Of a stretch of 64,000 nucleotides of DNA, positions 54,616-62,915 are shown in pieces. The position numbers and the translations under genes are program-made. The DNA lies in NCBI GenBank assembly GCA_964489425.1, contig CAZAYP010000003.1, positions 100,257 through 164,256 of the forward strand. The letters are read 5' to 3'. Below the pieces are notes generated by a model. That model was not told the origin of the DNA. It made no database searches and saw only the letters and a program-made list of their open reading frames with translations. Numbering within the stretch: the first letter of the stretch is position 1; the number at the start of each line of letters is the position of its first letter. The DNA comes from CAZAYP01 sp964489425 [NCBI: uncultured Verrucomicrobiota bacterium]. GTDB lineage: Bacteria > Verrucomicrobiota > Kiritimatiellia > RZYC01.

Positions 54616-55626
54616 CTATGGCGAGTACGGTGCGTAAAACGACTGGGGGCCGGGGAAGGTTTTCTCGACACAGCCGTGGCAGGGCGCGTTGACCCCAATG
54701 CACCAGTTGGAGCGCCAGCGCGCCACGGGCGGATCGGCCGGGTCGCTCGCCTTGGCGTTCCAGCACCCGTCGCAGCGCGACTTGGTGAAGGGGCCGCGGC
54801 ACCCCAGGTCTTCCAGGCAGCGGCCGTCGCAGTCCTCAAAGCCGGCAGCGGCCGTCGGCGCCGCGGGGTTGACGAGAAGGTTGCGCGGGCACTTGTCGTG
54901 GATCATCGGCGTGGCCGGCGCGCCGGCCAGGTTGGTCGCGTAGAGCGCCACCGGCCGGCCGTCGGCATCCAGTTCCGGCATGCTGCCCGTGCCGTTGAGC
55001 ACCAGCAGCAGCTGCACGATGGCCCAGCACACCCAGTCGGGGTTGGCCGGGCATCCCGAGATGTTGATCGTCTGGCGGCCGGTCAGCTGGCGCACGCTGC
55101 GGATCCCCGTGGGGTTGGTGCTGCCCGGGAGCACCCCCGAGGCCGGGATGCCGCCGAACGAGGCGCACGTGCCCACGCACACGACCGCCAGCGCCCGGGC
55201 GGACATCTCCTGCACCGCCTGCTGGAACGTGGTTTCCTGCCCGTGCAGGCTGTACACGATGCAGGGCCCGCCGCTGAACGCGGTGGGCACGCCGCCCTCG
55301 GCCACCAGCACGTACTGGCCGCTGTCGTACACCCGCTTGAGCTCGGCCACCGCGGGATCGCCCGCGGGGGTCATCAACGTGGCGTGGTATACTAAGTTGA
55401 TGGCCCCGGTCAGCACGTCCGCCACCGTGGTCGGGGCCGTGTCGGCGATGCGGTTCAGCAGCGACACCGAGCACCCGGTGCACGAACTGCCGTGCAGCCA
55501 GATGACCGAGGGGGCGGTGGGATTGGCCAGCGCCTCGCACAGCAGGCCGAACTTGGAGGACGACAAGCCGAGCGCCGCCGCGGACAAGCCGCACAACTTT
55601 AAGAAATCACGCCGGCTAATGTTCAT
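54616..55626 (-). CDS. NiFe hydrogenase small subunit with Tat signal
   Basis: The 336-residue subunit begins with a twin-arginine signal S-R-R-D-F-L-K and hydrophobic stretch, so the heterodimer is exported folded. Cluster ligands are C49-T-G-C52, V-G-T-C-A-S-F-G-G and G-C-P-A-N for the proximal cluster, I-H-D-K-C-P-R, D-G-R-C-L, L-G-C-R-G-P and the late C-I-G / P-C-H-G-C for the others. No C-terminal membrane anchor is present. GGTGGA precedes the ATG at 55626. The large subunit follows 35 nt later. Confidence 0.94.
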   Translation of the reverse strand: MNISRRDFLKLCGLSAAALGLSSSKFGLLCEALANPTAPSVIWLHGSSCTGCSVSLLNRIADTAPTTVADVLTGAINLVYHATLMTPAGDPAVAELKRVYDSGQYVLVAEGGVPTAFSGGPCIVYSLHGQETTFQQAVQEMSARALAVVCVGTCASFGGIPASGVLPGSTNPTGIRSVRQLTGRQTINISGCPANPDWVCWAIVQLLLVLNGTGSMPELDADGRPVALYATNLAGAPATPMIHDKCPRNLLVNPAAPTAAAGFEDCDGRCLEDLGCRGPFTKSRCDGCWNAKASDPADPPVARWRSNWCIGVNAPCHGCVEKTFPGPQSFYAPYSP

Positions 55627-55707
55627 AATAGTTCCACCGGGAGCTGCTCTTAGTACCATACCCCAGCGGCGGCAAGATGTTAATCCCTTCACAACGCAGC
55701 GACCCTT

Positions 55708-55726
55708 TGCCCCCCCCCGGGGGGCA
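55708..55726 (-). terminator. GC hairpin before the hydrogenase genes
   Basis: An 8-bp stem (TGCCCCCC with GGGGGGCA around a CCC loop) lies between the end of the membrane-domain gene and the hydrogenase small-subunit gene on the minus strand. It probably separates the two transcripts, although no U-run follows. Confidence 0.45.
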
Positions 55727-55739
55727 GATCCGCAGGCGG

Positions 55740-56453
55740 TTACGGCGCTGGGGGAGGCGGGAGCGGCGCCGGGCGCATGACACGGTCGAACCGGGCGCGG
55801 AAAAAGGGCACGCGCAGCAGCAGCGCCATGTACGGCAGCCAGAGGATGAACAACAGCAGGCCGAACCCCACGCCATAGGCGCCGATGTACAGCAGGTAGC
55901 TCAAGGCCCCCATCAGGCCGCCGCCGGAGTGGATCGTCATGACAATCGCCCCAAGCCCGCCCACGGTCAGGACCGGCAGGATGCACAGCACCACGCACCC
56001 GCCCAGCATCCACAGCCCGAACTTCACCACCGAGAATGTGCGCCGGCAGGCCAGCCCGGCGATGACCAGGGCCAGCACCAGCGCCAGGTTCATCAGCCCG
56101 AGGACAATGGTCTGCCATACCATCCGGACATCGCCCAGCGTGGCCGCGATCGTCATGATCAGGCCGGTCCCCCAGAGGATGCCCAGCGCCGCCAAAACCG
56201 ACAGGATGCGCGGCCGGGCCGGCAGCCGGTCGGCCAGCAGCAGCAGGATCGCCAGCACCAGCGCCTCGCGGATGATCAACGCATCCACTTCCTGCACGAA
56301 ATAATAGAAAGCCCCGCTGGCCAGGCGATCCAGCAGGCTGAGCAGGGCCGTCACCGCCAGCGGCGGCAGTAAAACCAGCCACGCCTGCCGGTTCCAGTTG
56401 CGCCGCAGCGCCAGGCCCAGGATCACCACCACCGCCACCAGCATCCAGGACAT
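55740..56453 (-). CDS. multi-pass membrane protein, possibly the C-terminal part of the upstream gene
   Basis: From the ATG at 56453 the product has 237 residues, with about seven or eight helices and a Pro-rich tail. The reading frame stays open upstream to the TGA at 56604-56606. The 49 codons between contain no ATG or GTG and only a TTG beside the ATG, yet read as normal protein (A-F-Q-V-T-G-G-Q-P-I-G-D-L-G-P) with GC-rich third bases. The upstream gene ends exactly at that TGA in the same frame. The simplest reading is one 680-residue protein with an in-frame TGA; the alternative is a separate gene starting at 56453. Confidence 0.6.
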   Translation of the reverse strand: MSWMLVAVVVILGLALRRNWNRQAWLVLLPPLAVTALLSLLDRLASGAFYYFVQEVDALIIREALVLAILLLLADRLPARPRILSVLAALGILWGTGLIMTIAATLGDVRMVWQTIVLGLMNLALVLALVIAGLACRRTFSVVKFGLWMLGGCVVLCILPVLTVGGLGAIVMTIHSGGGLMGALSYLLYIGAYGVGFGLLLFILWLPYMALLLRVPFFRARFDRVMRPAPLPPPPAP

Positions 56454-56572
56454 CAACGGCAGCAGGTGCCACCAGAACGGCCAGTTAAACGATACCGGCG
56501 GGCTCTGCGCCGGGCCAAGGTCGCCGATGGGCTGGCCGCCGGTTACCTGGAACGCGCCAGATTGGGGGAAGG

Positions 56573-56606
56573 GTACTCGCCATGAGTACGAACAGGTCCC
56601 GCCTCA
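56573..56606 (-). other. in-frame TGA with downstream hairpin (possible Sec codon and SECIS)
   Basis: The TGA (56606-56604) is followed 14 nt later by a perfect 6-bp stem, GTACTC / GAGTAC (56589-56584 and 56578-56573), with loop ATGGC. The GG of the loop is 23-24 nt after the TGA, within the spacing known for bacterial SECIS elements. The local protein would read F-E-Y-G-U-G-G-T-C-S-Y-S-W. Against it: the first two loop bases are A and T, not G. Confidence 0.45.
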
Positions 56607-57782
56607 CCCATACTCGAAATGGCCGCCGTCGAGCTCGTGGCCATCTCGATAAATGGTGAAACGCGGACGCCGCAACTGGCTGTCGTCGCCGGCCTGGTAT
56701 TCTTCGCCGCCCAGCCCCAGCAGCCGGTAGGACAGGTTCACGCCGGCCATGGACCGGGTTACCCGTACCTTGTGCTCCAGCGGCGCGCCGGCGTCCAAGG
56801 TAGTGAATCCGCCCTGCGTGATGCTGATATCCTTGAGGTTGGCGGAGAATGGAGAGCCGCTGCCGGCTTGCAGGTAAATGGTATTGTCCGTGTACCGGCC
56901 GGCCGGCCAAAGGAACCGCTCCGGCGGCCGCGCAAAGATGGCGGCTCGATCGTCGCCAGCCAGCCGCAGGTACGCGATGTGGCGGCCGGTCACCACCAGG
57001 AACCCGGCCGGGGGCGCCACGGTTTCCGCGGTGACTTGCAGGGCCGGGTTGCTGGCGCCAGCCACGAAGGCGAAAGACAGCTTGTACGATTGGTCGTTGA
57101 GCGTGAGATCGCGCACCAGCGGCAGGCGATCGACAACCCCAACGCCGCCGGGCTCATCCGACACCTGGCTGACGATCAGTTTGTCGCCCAGGCCGAGTTG
57201 CCCGTCGAGGTTGTCCACCACCGTCACATGCCACGTGGCATCGCCCAGTTGCACCTCGCCGCGCCAGCCGGAATTGATTTCAACATAGGCATAGCCGCGG
57301 TGCGAAAACCGCAACCCGACCTGATACGGAATTGGAACCGGGCCGCTGTTGTTCACCAAGGGGATGTCGTCAAACTCCTGGTACCACTCGTCGTCGTCCG
57401 CTTCGACCACGCCGGCGGCATCGTCGGTCAGGTCCAGGTTGTGGCCCAAGTCCAGGTACAGGCGTCCTTGCGCCCGGTCCCAGGCGAACCCCAGGTTATC
57501 CTGGCGGTTGGTGCCCAGGCGCAGGGCGCCGCGCACGATCTCGCGCTGGCCGAAATCCGGCTCCTTCTTGAAGTTGAAATCCGTGTCTTCGGTGTCGATG
57601 CTCACTTCAAGATCCATGCCCTCGGCCGCGTAGGACAGGATGAACGTGTTGGTGACCGGAGCCGTTGAGCGCAGCCACAAGGTATTGGTAAGCACGCCCT
57701 CGGCGCGGCACCACGCCGCCACGGCCCAAAGGCCGGCAACGGCCAGCCAACGCCCATACCTTGCCTTGCCGCGTTTCATCAT
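56604..57782 (-). CDS. secreted beta-rich protein ending at an in-frame TGA
   Basis: The 392-residue product has a signal peptide (G-R-W-L-A-V-A-G-L-W-A-V-A-A-W-C-R-A). Beta-strand segments follow: M-D-L-E-V-S-I-D-T-E-D-T-D-F-N-F, L-Y-L-D-L-G-H-N-L-D-L-T-D-D with a calcium-like Asp cluster, H-V-T-V-V-D-N-L-D-G-Q-L-G, and a late Y-R-L-L-G-L-G-G-E-E-Y. It stops at G-H-F-E-Y-G just before the TGA. No enzyme motif is seen. If the TGA is read through, the protein gains a periplasmic segment and a membrane domain. Start: ATG pair at 57782/57779. Confidence 0.65.
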   Translation of the reverse strand: MMKRGKARYGRWLAVAGLWAVAAWCRAEGVLTNTLWLRSTAPVTNTFILSYAAEGMDLEVSIDTEDTDFNFKKEPDFGQREIVRGALRLGTNRQDNLGFAWDRAQGRLYLDLGHNLDLTDDAAGVVEADDDEWYQEFDDIPLVNNSGPVPIPYQVGLRFSHRGYAYVEINSGWRGEVQLGDATWHVTVVDNLDGQLGLGDKLIVSQVSDEPGGVGVVDRLPLVRDLTLNDQSYKLSFAFVAGASNPALQVTAETVAPPAGFLVVTGRHIAYLRLAGDDRAAIFARPPERFLWPAGRYTDNTIYLQAGSGSPFSANLKDISITQGGFTTLDAGAPLEHKVRVTRSMAGVNLSYRLLGLGGEEYQAGDDSQLRRPRFTIYRDGHELDGGHFEYG

Positions 57783-57829
57783 GGCCGCCACGGTACCTGC
57801 TGCGTGGATCCTTGGCAAGCCGGATTGCT

Positions 57830-58176
57830 GGATCGATGTAAGGCCTCAGTGAAACGAGGGGATCAGGCGCCGGGCTTGAGATGGGTGCCCATCAGCTGTC
57901 ATCATTTCCGAACCCGCTACGAGGGAAGAATACGGTGCAGCACCTTGTTCATTTTTTCTCACGGAGCCACGGAGGTCACGGAGAACAGCGTCGCTCGGGC
58001 CATGGATGGCGCGAGCCATGCTTCATGGCTCCCACCAACAAATCAAATGGCAAGTGGGGTTCCTTCCCACGCCTGACGTAGAACCATGATCGCGCCGGTT
58101 CTTTTTGCGTTCATCCCCGTGTCTCCGTGCCTCCGTGAGAGTCTCCCCGCCTGGCTGAGGCCTTACGGATCGATCC
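57830..58176. mobile_element. MITE-like element with 20-bp terminal inverted repeats
   Basis: The left end GGATCGATGTAAGGCCTCAG (57830-57849) matches the reverse complement of the right end (58155-58176) at all 20 bases, apart from a 2-nt insertion in the right copy. Inside lie two inverted copies (57955-57986 and 58113-58144) of a CACGGAG-rich unit. No open frame of note is inside. The 347-bp size and structure fit a non-autonomous element; a target duplication is not evident. It fills most of the 495-bp gap between two genes. Confidence 0.7.
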
Positions 58177-58277
58177 GCACCCCGGCAACTAATCCTCTGG
58201 ACTTGGCGCCGGGCCACGGCATATAGTCTGCGGCCAATAACCATGGGGCAGACGCCCTTATAGAGAGGAGCCTGATC

Positions 58278-60002
58278 ATGAAAACTTTCGGCATGTTGTG
58301 CTGTTCCCTGCTGTCCGCTTTTGCGTTGGCCGGAGTTTCCGCGGCCAAGACCGTGGCCATCCCGGACAAGCAAGATCCCGCGTTCACGGTGGAGGTGCCC
58401 AGCGGTTGGACCACCGAGGTGGATGAAGGCGTGCTCACCGCCAGCGAACCGGACGACAATGCCTTTGTCAGCGGGTTTGTGCTCGATGACGTCGAGGAGG
58501 TCGAGGAAGCGCTCAAAAGCCTCAAGGAAATCATCGGGGAATCGGCACGCAACGTGGTCTACGACAAAGCGGTGGAAACCATGGTCAACGGCATGGAAGC
58601 ACTCCAGCTCACGGCGCGCGGGGTATACCGCGAGGATGGCGAGAAGGTTAAAATCCAGGCCAACCTGTACTCGCTGAGTGAAGACCGCGTGGGCATGCTG
58701 TTCGGCATGGCGTACGCCGCCGCAGGCGCCGACGTCAGCAGCGCCATGAAAAACATGTTCAAGTCCGTGGAAGCCACCGGCAACCGCGAGGAAGAAGCTG
58801 AAGAAGATGCGGAAGAGGAGGAGGAGGAGGAGGACGGCGGCGGCTGGTTCTCGGACGGCGACGACGGCGAGTCCGAGGGGGACGACGAGGACGTAGCCGA
58901 GGAGGAGGAGGAGTCCGAGTACCCGGCCGCGGAAGTCATCGAGCTGGAGCCCGGGCGCTGGCAGGTGGTCACGGAACTGGGCGACGTGATCTACTCGTCG
59001 CTCCTGGTCACCACGGCCACGCTGCGCCAGGACGCCCTCGGCCTGGAGCCGGATCCGCAGGTGCTGGGCGACCAGCTCGGCATGGTGGGCGTGGTCATCC
59101 ACGCGCCGCGCGACAACTGCCCGGTGGAGGTCGAGATATCCAGCTCGGATTACATCCAGCCCTCCCGCTACGTGGGCACCCTGGCCGAGGACGGCGTGTA
59201 TTACACCGTGTGGCCGGTGCTGAAATATGATTTTGGCAAGCTGCTCGCGCTGCGCCAGACCGTGCCCGAGACCTTGACCATCAAGGTCACGGTCGATGGC
59301 CAGGCGGGCGAGGAGGTCCGGCGCATGCAGGTCCGGCCGATCAACGAGTGCGTGTTCGGGTTCGTGGACGAGGATGGCCCCACGGATCTTTCCTGGACCT
59401 TCGCCGCCTACGTGAACGAGAACCACCCGTTCATCGACGAGATCCTGCGCGCGGCCCTGGATTCCGGCGATGTGGACAACTTTGCCGGCTACCAGAAAGA
59501 TCGCAAGGGCGTGCGCAAGGAAATCAAGGCCGTGTGGAACGCGCTGCAAAACCGCGGGTTCCGCTACAGCAACATCACCACCACCTCGGGCGGCGAGGAC
59601 AACGTGTTTACCCAGCATGTGCGCCTGATGGGTGACGCGCTGAAAACCTCGCAGGCCAACTGCGTGGACGGCAGCGTGCTCATGGCCTCGATCCTGCGCA
59701 AGCTGGGCATCGACGTCTACCTCGTCTGTGTCCCGAGCCACATGTTCATCGCCGCCAGCCTCGACGAGGAGGACGGCAAGATCATCGGCATCGAAACCAC
59801 CATGCTGGGCAACAGCACCTTCGAGGAGGCCGTCAAGGTGGGCAGCGAGCAGTTGGAAGAGGCGGGCGACAAGTTCGAGGATCCCGAGGAGCTCGACTAC
59901 CAGCTAATCAACATCAACTCCGCGCGCCAGTTGGGCATCATCCCCATCAAGGACGTGGCGGGCGAAGCCGCGGTGTCCCCGGCGCCGGCGGCCGGACAGT
60001 AA
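58278..60002 (+). CDS. secreted transglutaminase-like protein with acidic linker
   Basis: A 574-residue protein with a signal peptide (cleavage near GVSA-AKT). The first ~165 residues are a lipid-binding-like or PsbP-like domain. A strongly acidic Glu/Asp run (about 168-215) follows. The C-terminal part shows a transglutaminase-like Cys in A-N-C-V-D-G-S-V-L-M-A-S and His in V-P-S-H-M-F-I-A. The family is involved in protein crosslinking or proteolysis; activity is inferred. GAGAGGAG lies 7 nt before the ATG. Confidence 0.75.
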   Translation: MKTFGMLCCSLLSAFALAGVSAAKTVAIPDKQDPAFTVEVPSGWTTEVDEGVLTASEPDDNAFVSGFVLDDVEEVEEALKSLKEIIGESARNVVYDKAVETMVNGMEALQLTARGVYREDGEKVKIQANLYSLSEDRVGMLFGMAYAAAGADVSSAMKNMFKSVEATGNREEEAEEDAEEEEEEEDGGGWFSDGDDGESEGDDEDVAEEEEESEYPAAEVIELEPGRWQVVTELGDVIYSSLLVTTATLRQDALGLEPDPQVLGDQLGMVGVVIHAPRDNCPVEVEISSSDYIQPSRYVGTLAEDGVYYTVWPVLKYDFGKLLALRQTVPETLTIKVTVDGQAGEEVRRMQVRPINECVFGFVDEDGPTDLSWTFAAYVNENHPFIDEILRAALDSGDVDNFAGYQKDRKGVRKEIKAVWNALQNRGFRYSNITTTSGGEDNVFTQHVRLMGDALKTSQANCVDGSVLMASILRKLGIDVYLVCVPSHMFIAASLDEEDGKIIGIETTMLGNSTFEEAVKVGSEQLEEAGDKFEDPEELDYQLININSARQLGIIPIKDVAGEAAVSPAPAAGQ

Positions 60003-60011
60003 GCGATCGGC

Positions 60012-60536
60012 ATGTGCATTGAGCTGCCCATGGGATGCGCGGGCGCGGCCGCGGCGGTGGCGGTGGCCGCCGGGATTCCGCCGGCCCACATCCTCCTGGT
60101 CCGCGCCACCCGCCGGCCCGACAAGGCCCCGGCGCTGATGTTCGCGGCCTTCGCGCTGTACGCCCTGGCGCTGGGCTGGGTCCTGTGGCGCTGGCAGCCC
60201 GGGGTATGGCCGGAGTTCGTGGCGGCCGCCGCCATGGGCGGGTTCCTGGCCCTGGGCTACATGGAGGCGTTCTCCATGCTGTGCCGCGGTTTTTCCCTGC
60301 GCATCGTCACCGACATCGACCAGCACGGCCGCCTGGACCTGGCCAGCCTCCAGCAGCTTTACGGCGGCGGACGCGGCGCGGAATGGATGCTGCGCAAACG
60401 CATGGACACCATCGCCCGCCTCGGCCTGGTGCGCCGGGACGACACGGGCCTGGCCCTGGCGCGGCCCTGGGGCCCGGTGGCGGCGCGATTCGGATTGCTG
60501 TTCAAGGGCCTGCTGAACATGGGCAAGGGTGGCTGA
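60012..60536 (+). CDS. membrane protein with C-terminal winged-helix-like domain (first of pair)
   Basis: The 174-residue protein has three hydrophobic helices (about 8-25, 45-62, 68-88) and then a soluble part (R-I-V-T-D-I-D ... M-D-T-I-A-R-L-G-L-V-R-R-D-D-T-G-L-A-L) that looks like a winged helix. It shares layout with the next gene, suggesting an old duplication. No named family. It starts 10 nt after the transglutaminase-like gene, so all these genes may form one operon. Confidence 0.6.
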   Translation: MCIELPMGCAGAAAAVAVAAGIPPAHILLVRATRRPDKAPALMFAAFALYALALGWVLWRWQPGVWPEFVAAAAMGGFLALGYMEAFSMLCRGFSLRIVTDIDQHGRLDLASLQQLYGGGRGAEWMLRKRMDTIARLGLVRRDDTGLALARPWGPVAARFGLLFKGLLNMGKGG

Positions 60537-60537
60537 C

Positions 60538-61050
60538 ATGGGCCTGGCCCGCGAGCTTGGACTGCCCTTGGCCGTGGCCGCCGCCAGCGGCGGGCTGTTC
60601 GGCCTCCTGCACCTGGCCGCCTGGCAGTGGCCGCGCCTGCGCCGCGGCGCGATCCTGATCGTGCTGCTCGGCGCGGCCGGCTACCTCATCGCCTGCGCCG
60701 CGGCCTGGGCCGGCTGGGACGCCCCGCCGCTGCGCCACGCCGGCGTGTCGGCGCCCCTGGTGATGCTGGGCATCATGGCCTACCTGCACCTGTACGTGGG
60801 CATCGACCGCTCGGTCTCCGTCCGCATCCTGGGCGAGCTGTACCAGGCGCCCGGCCAGGCGCTCGCGTGGCCGGAGCTGACCCGCCGCTACTCGCCGCAC
60901 GAGATGTTCCAGCCGCGGCTGGACCTGATGGTGGCCAACCACTGGCTGACTCGGCAGGACGGCTGGTACGCCTGTACGCCCCGCGTGGCCCGGCTGGCGC
61001 GGCTCACGCGCACGTTGCAGCGGATCTATGGATTAAACAATATTGGCTGA
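60538..61050 (+). CDS. membrane protein with C-terminal winged-helix-like domain (second of pair)
   Basis: A 170-residue protein with three helices followed by S-V-R-I-L-G-E-L-Y ... L-D-L-M-V-A-N-H-W-L-T-R-Q-D-G-W-Y, the same architecture as the preceding product. The winged-helix part may act as a cytoplasmic sensor or interaction module. Start: ATG at 60538, two bases after the previous stop, with AAGGGTGG upstream; a GTG at 60529 is also possible. Confidence 0.6.
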   Translation: MGLARELGLPLAVAAASGGLFGLLHLAAWQWPRLRRGAILIVLLGAAGYLIACAAAWAGWDAPPLRHAGVSAPLVMLGIMAYLHLYVGIDRSVSVRILGELYQAPGQALAWPELTRRYSPHEMFQPRLDLMVANHWLTRQDGWYACTPRVARLARLTRTLQRIYGLNNIG

Positions 61051-61052
61051 CC

Positions 61053-61868
61053 ATGCATTTTCAACATCAGGATAAAGTAGCCCTGGTCACCGGGGCCGCG
61101 TCCGGCCTCGGCCGGGCCCTGGCCACGGCCCTGGCCGCCGCCGGTTGCCGCGTGGCCCTGACCGACCGCAACGCCGCCGCCCTGGCCGAGACGCGCGAGA
61201 TCATCACGCGTTCCGGACACACCGCCGCCGAGTTCCCGCACGACCTGACCGACCTGGCCGGCATTCCGGCCCTGGCGCAACGCGTGCAGGACCACTTTGG
61301 CGCCGGCATCCGGCTGCTCGCCAACTGCGCCGGCGTGGCCATCCTCGGCCTGGTGGAGCACCTGCCGCCCGAGGCATACGACCTCAGCCTCAAGCTCCAC
61401 CTGCTGGCGCCGGCGGCCCTGGCCCGCGCCGTGATTCCGGGCATGAAGCAGGCGCGCGACGGCCAGATCATCAACATCACCTCCGGCGTGGGCACGCGCG
61501 GGCTGCCCGGCGTCTCGGCCTACTGCGCGGGGAAGTTTGCCATGAATGCGCTGACCGAGTCGTTGCGCGTTGAGCTGCGGCCTTACGGCGTCCACGTCAT
61601 GTCCGTGTCGCCCGGCCTGATGAAGACCAGCTTTGTCACCGGCATGCAGGTATACGGCCCGCTGGCGGAGAAGTTCGAACAAGGCGCCACCATGGCCCCG
61701 GAGGCCGTGGCCGCCCGGGTTGTGGCCGCATCGCGGCACTGCCGGCGCGAGGTGGTGCTGTCCACCCGCACCCGCCTGGTGCGCCACCTGAACTACTGGG
61801 CGCCGGGGCTGCTGGACCGGGTGCTGGCCCGGGCCACGGCCGCCCGCCAGGGGACCCTCGCCCCATGA
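61053..61868 (+). CDS. short-chain dehydrogenase/reductase
   Basis: A 271-residue classical SDR: cofactor motif T-G-A-A-S-G-L-G, N-C-A-G (N-N-A-G variant), catalytic Ser in N-I-T-S-G and Y-C-A-G-K. The C-terminal ~40 residues extend beyond the core and contain an amphipathic R-L-V-R-H-L-N-Y-W segment. Substrate unknown. It starts 2 nt after the winged-helix gene and overlaps the amidohydrolase (ATGA). Confidence 0.92.
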   Translation: MHFQHQDKVALVTGAASGLGRALATALAAAGCRVALTDRNAAALAETREIITRSGHTAAEFPHDLTDLAGIPALAQRVQDHFGAGIRLLANCAGVAILGLVEHLPPEAYDLSLKLHLLAPAALARAVIPGMKQARDGQIINITSGVGTRGLPGVSAYCAGKFAMNALTESLRVELRPYGVHVMSVSPGLMKTSFVTGMQVYGPLAEKFEQGATMAPEAVAARVVAASRHCRREVVLSTRTRLVRHLNYWAPGLLDRVLARATAARQGTLAP

Positions 61869-62776
61869 GCATCATCGACGCCCATGTCCATCTCGAAACC
61901 CGCATCCTGCCGGTAGACAGCCTGCTGCGCAACATGGACCGCCTGGGCATTGCCCGGGCGGTGCTCATCCCCCACCTCACCGACCCGCCCGAGACCAGGA
62001 AATCCGACCTGCCCCTGGCCGTGCAGCGCTTCATGTTTTACCGCCGCTGGCTGCGCCCCCTGGGGCTGGCCATCACGCGCAGCATGTACCGCGAGCGCGG
62101 TCAGTGGAACATGTGGTTCCGCCGCGGCCAGGCCCAGCCGCGCCAGTTCACCCTCATCAGCCGGCCGGACAATGCCCCCGTGGCCGCGGCGATCCGCGCC
62201 CATCCCGACCGGTTCAGCGGCTGGATCTTCATCAACCCCGGCGAGCCGGACGCCATGGACGAGCTGGCACGCTGGCGCGAGGTCCCGGGCATGGCCGGGG
62301 TCAAGCTGCACCCGTTCTGGCACCAGTTCCCCATCCGCCAGGCCGAACGCCTGCTGGCGGAAACCGAGCGCCTGCAGATGCCGCTGCTGATCCACCTGGG
62401 CATCGCGGAACGCGATACCGGCCACTGGCTCATGGCCTCGTTTCCCACCCTGACGATCATCTTCGCGCACCTGGGCATCCCGTTTTACCGCGACCTGTGG
62501 AACGCGGCCCGCGACAACCCGCGCGTGTACTTCGACGTGGCCAGCACGTACCACGTGGACGCGTTCCTGGTGCGCGAGGCCGTGCGCTACCTGGGCGCGG
62601 ACCGGATCGTGTTCGGCACGGATGCGCCGTACGCGCACCCCGACGTGGCCGAGCGCATCATGCGCTGGGTGCGCGCCACCGTCCCGGACGAACGCGGCCG
62701 CCGCCTCATCTTCCACGACAACTGGCTACGCCTGTGCGGCAAGGAATCCGGCGGCGCATGGGATGTTCCAGAATAA
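61865..62776 (+). CDS. amidohydrolase family protein (PF04909)
   Basis: A 303-residue TIM-barrel hydrolase: I-I-D-A-H-V-H-L-E at the start, G-V-K-L-H-P-F-W (Lys-x-His), L-L-I-H-L-G, I-I-F-A-H-L-G and V-F-G-T-D-A-P-Y with the metal Asp. It resembles the product at 3155 in motif order. It is translationally coupled to the SDR, which suggests a shared catabolic or biosynthetic step. Confidence 0.88.
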   Translation: MSIIDAHVHLETRILPVDSLLRNMDRLGIARAVLIPHLTDPPETRKSDLPLAVQRFMFYRRWLRPLGLAITRSMYRERGQWNMWFRRGQAQPRQFTLISRPDNAPVAAAIRAHPDRFSGWIFINPGEPDAMDELARWREVPGMAGVKLHPFWHQFPIRQAERLLAETERLQMPLLIHLGIAERDTGHWLMASFPTLTIIFAHLGIPFYRDLWNAARDNPRVYFDVASTYHVDAFLVREAVRYLGADRIVFGTDAPYAHPDVAERIMRWVRATVPDERGRRLIFHDNWLRLCGKESGGAWDVPE

Positions 62777-62783
62777 TAATGAT

Positions 62784-62864
62784 CTCTCGCCAAGCCGCCA
62801 AGCCGCAAAGCAGAGTTCCCAGGCCAGTATACGACTTGGTGCCTTCGCGTCTTTGCGAGAGAAT
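62784..62864. repeat. inverted-repeat element A
   Basis: Arm 1 (62784-62810, CTCTCGCCAAGCCGCCAAGC...) and arm 2 (62835-62864) are imperfect inverted copies of a CTCTCGC-x-AAG unit. Symmetry continues outward into GAATAA / TTATTC. It resembles in style the CACGGAG unit of the element at 57830. Confidence 0.65.
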
Positions 62865-62915
62865 GTTATTCCAGATTCTGTGCCTGTTCCATTTCCGCAT
62901 GAGAACAAGAATACG

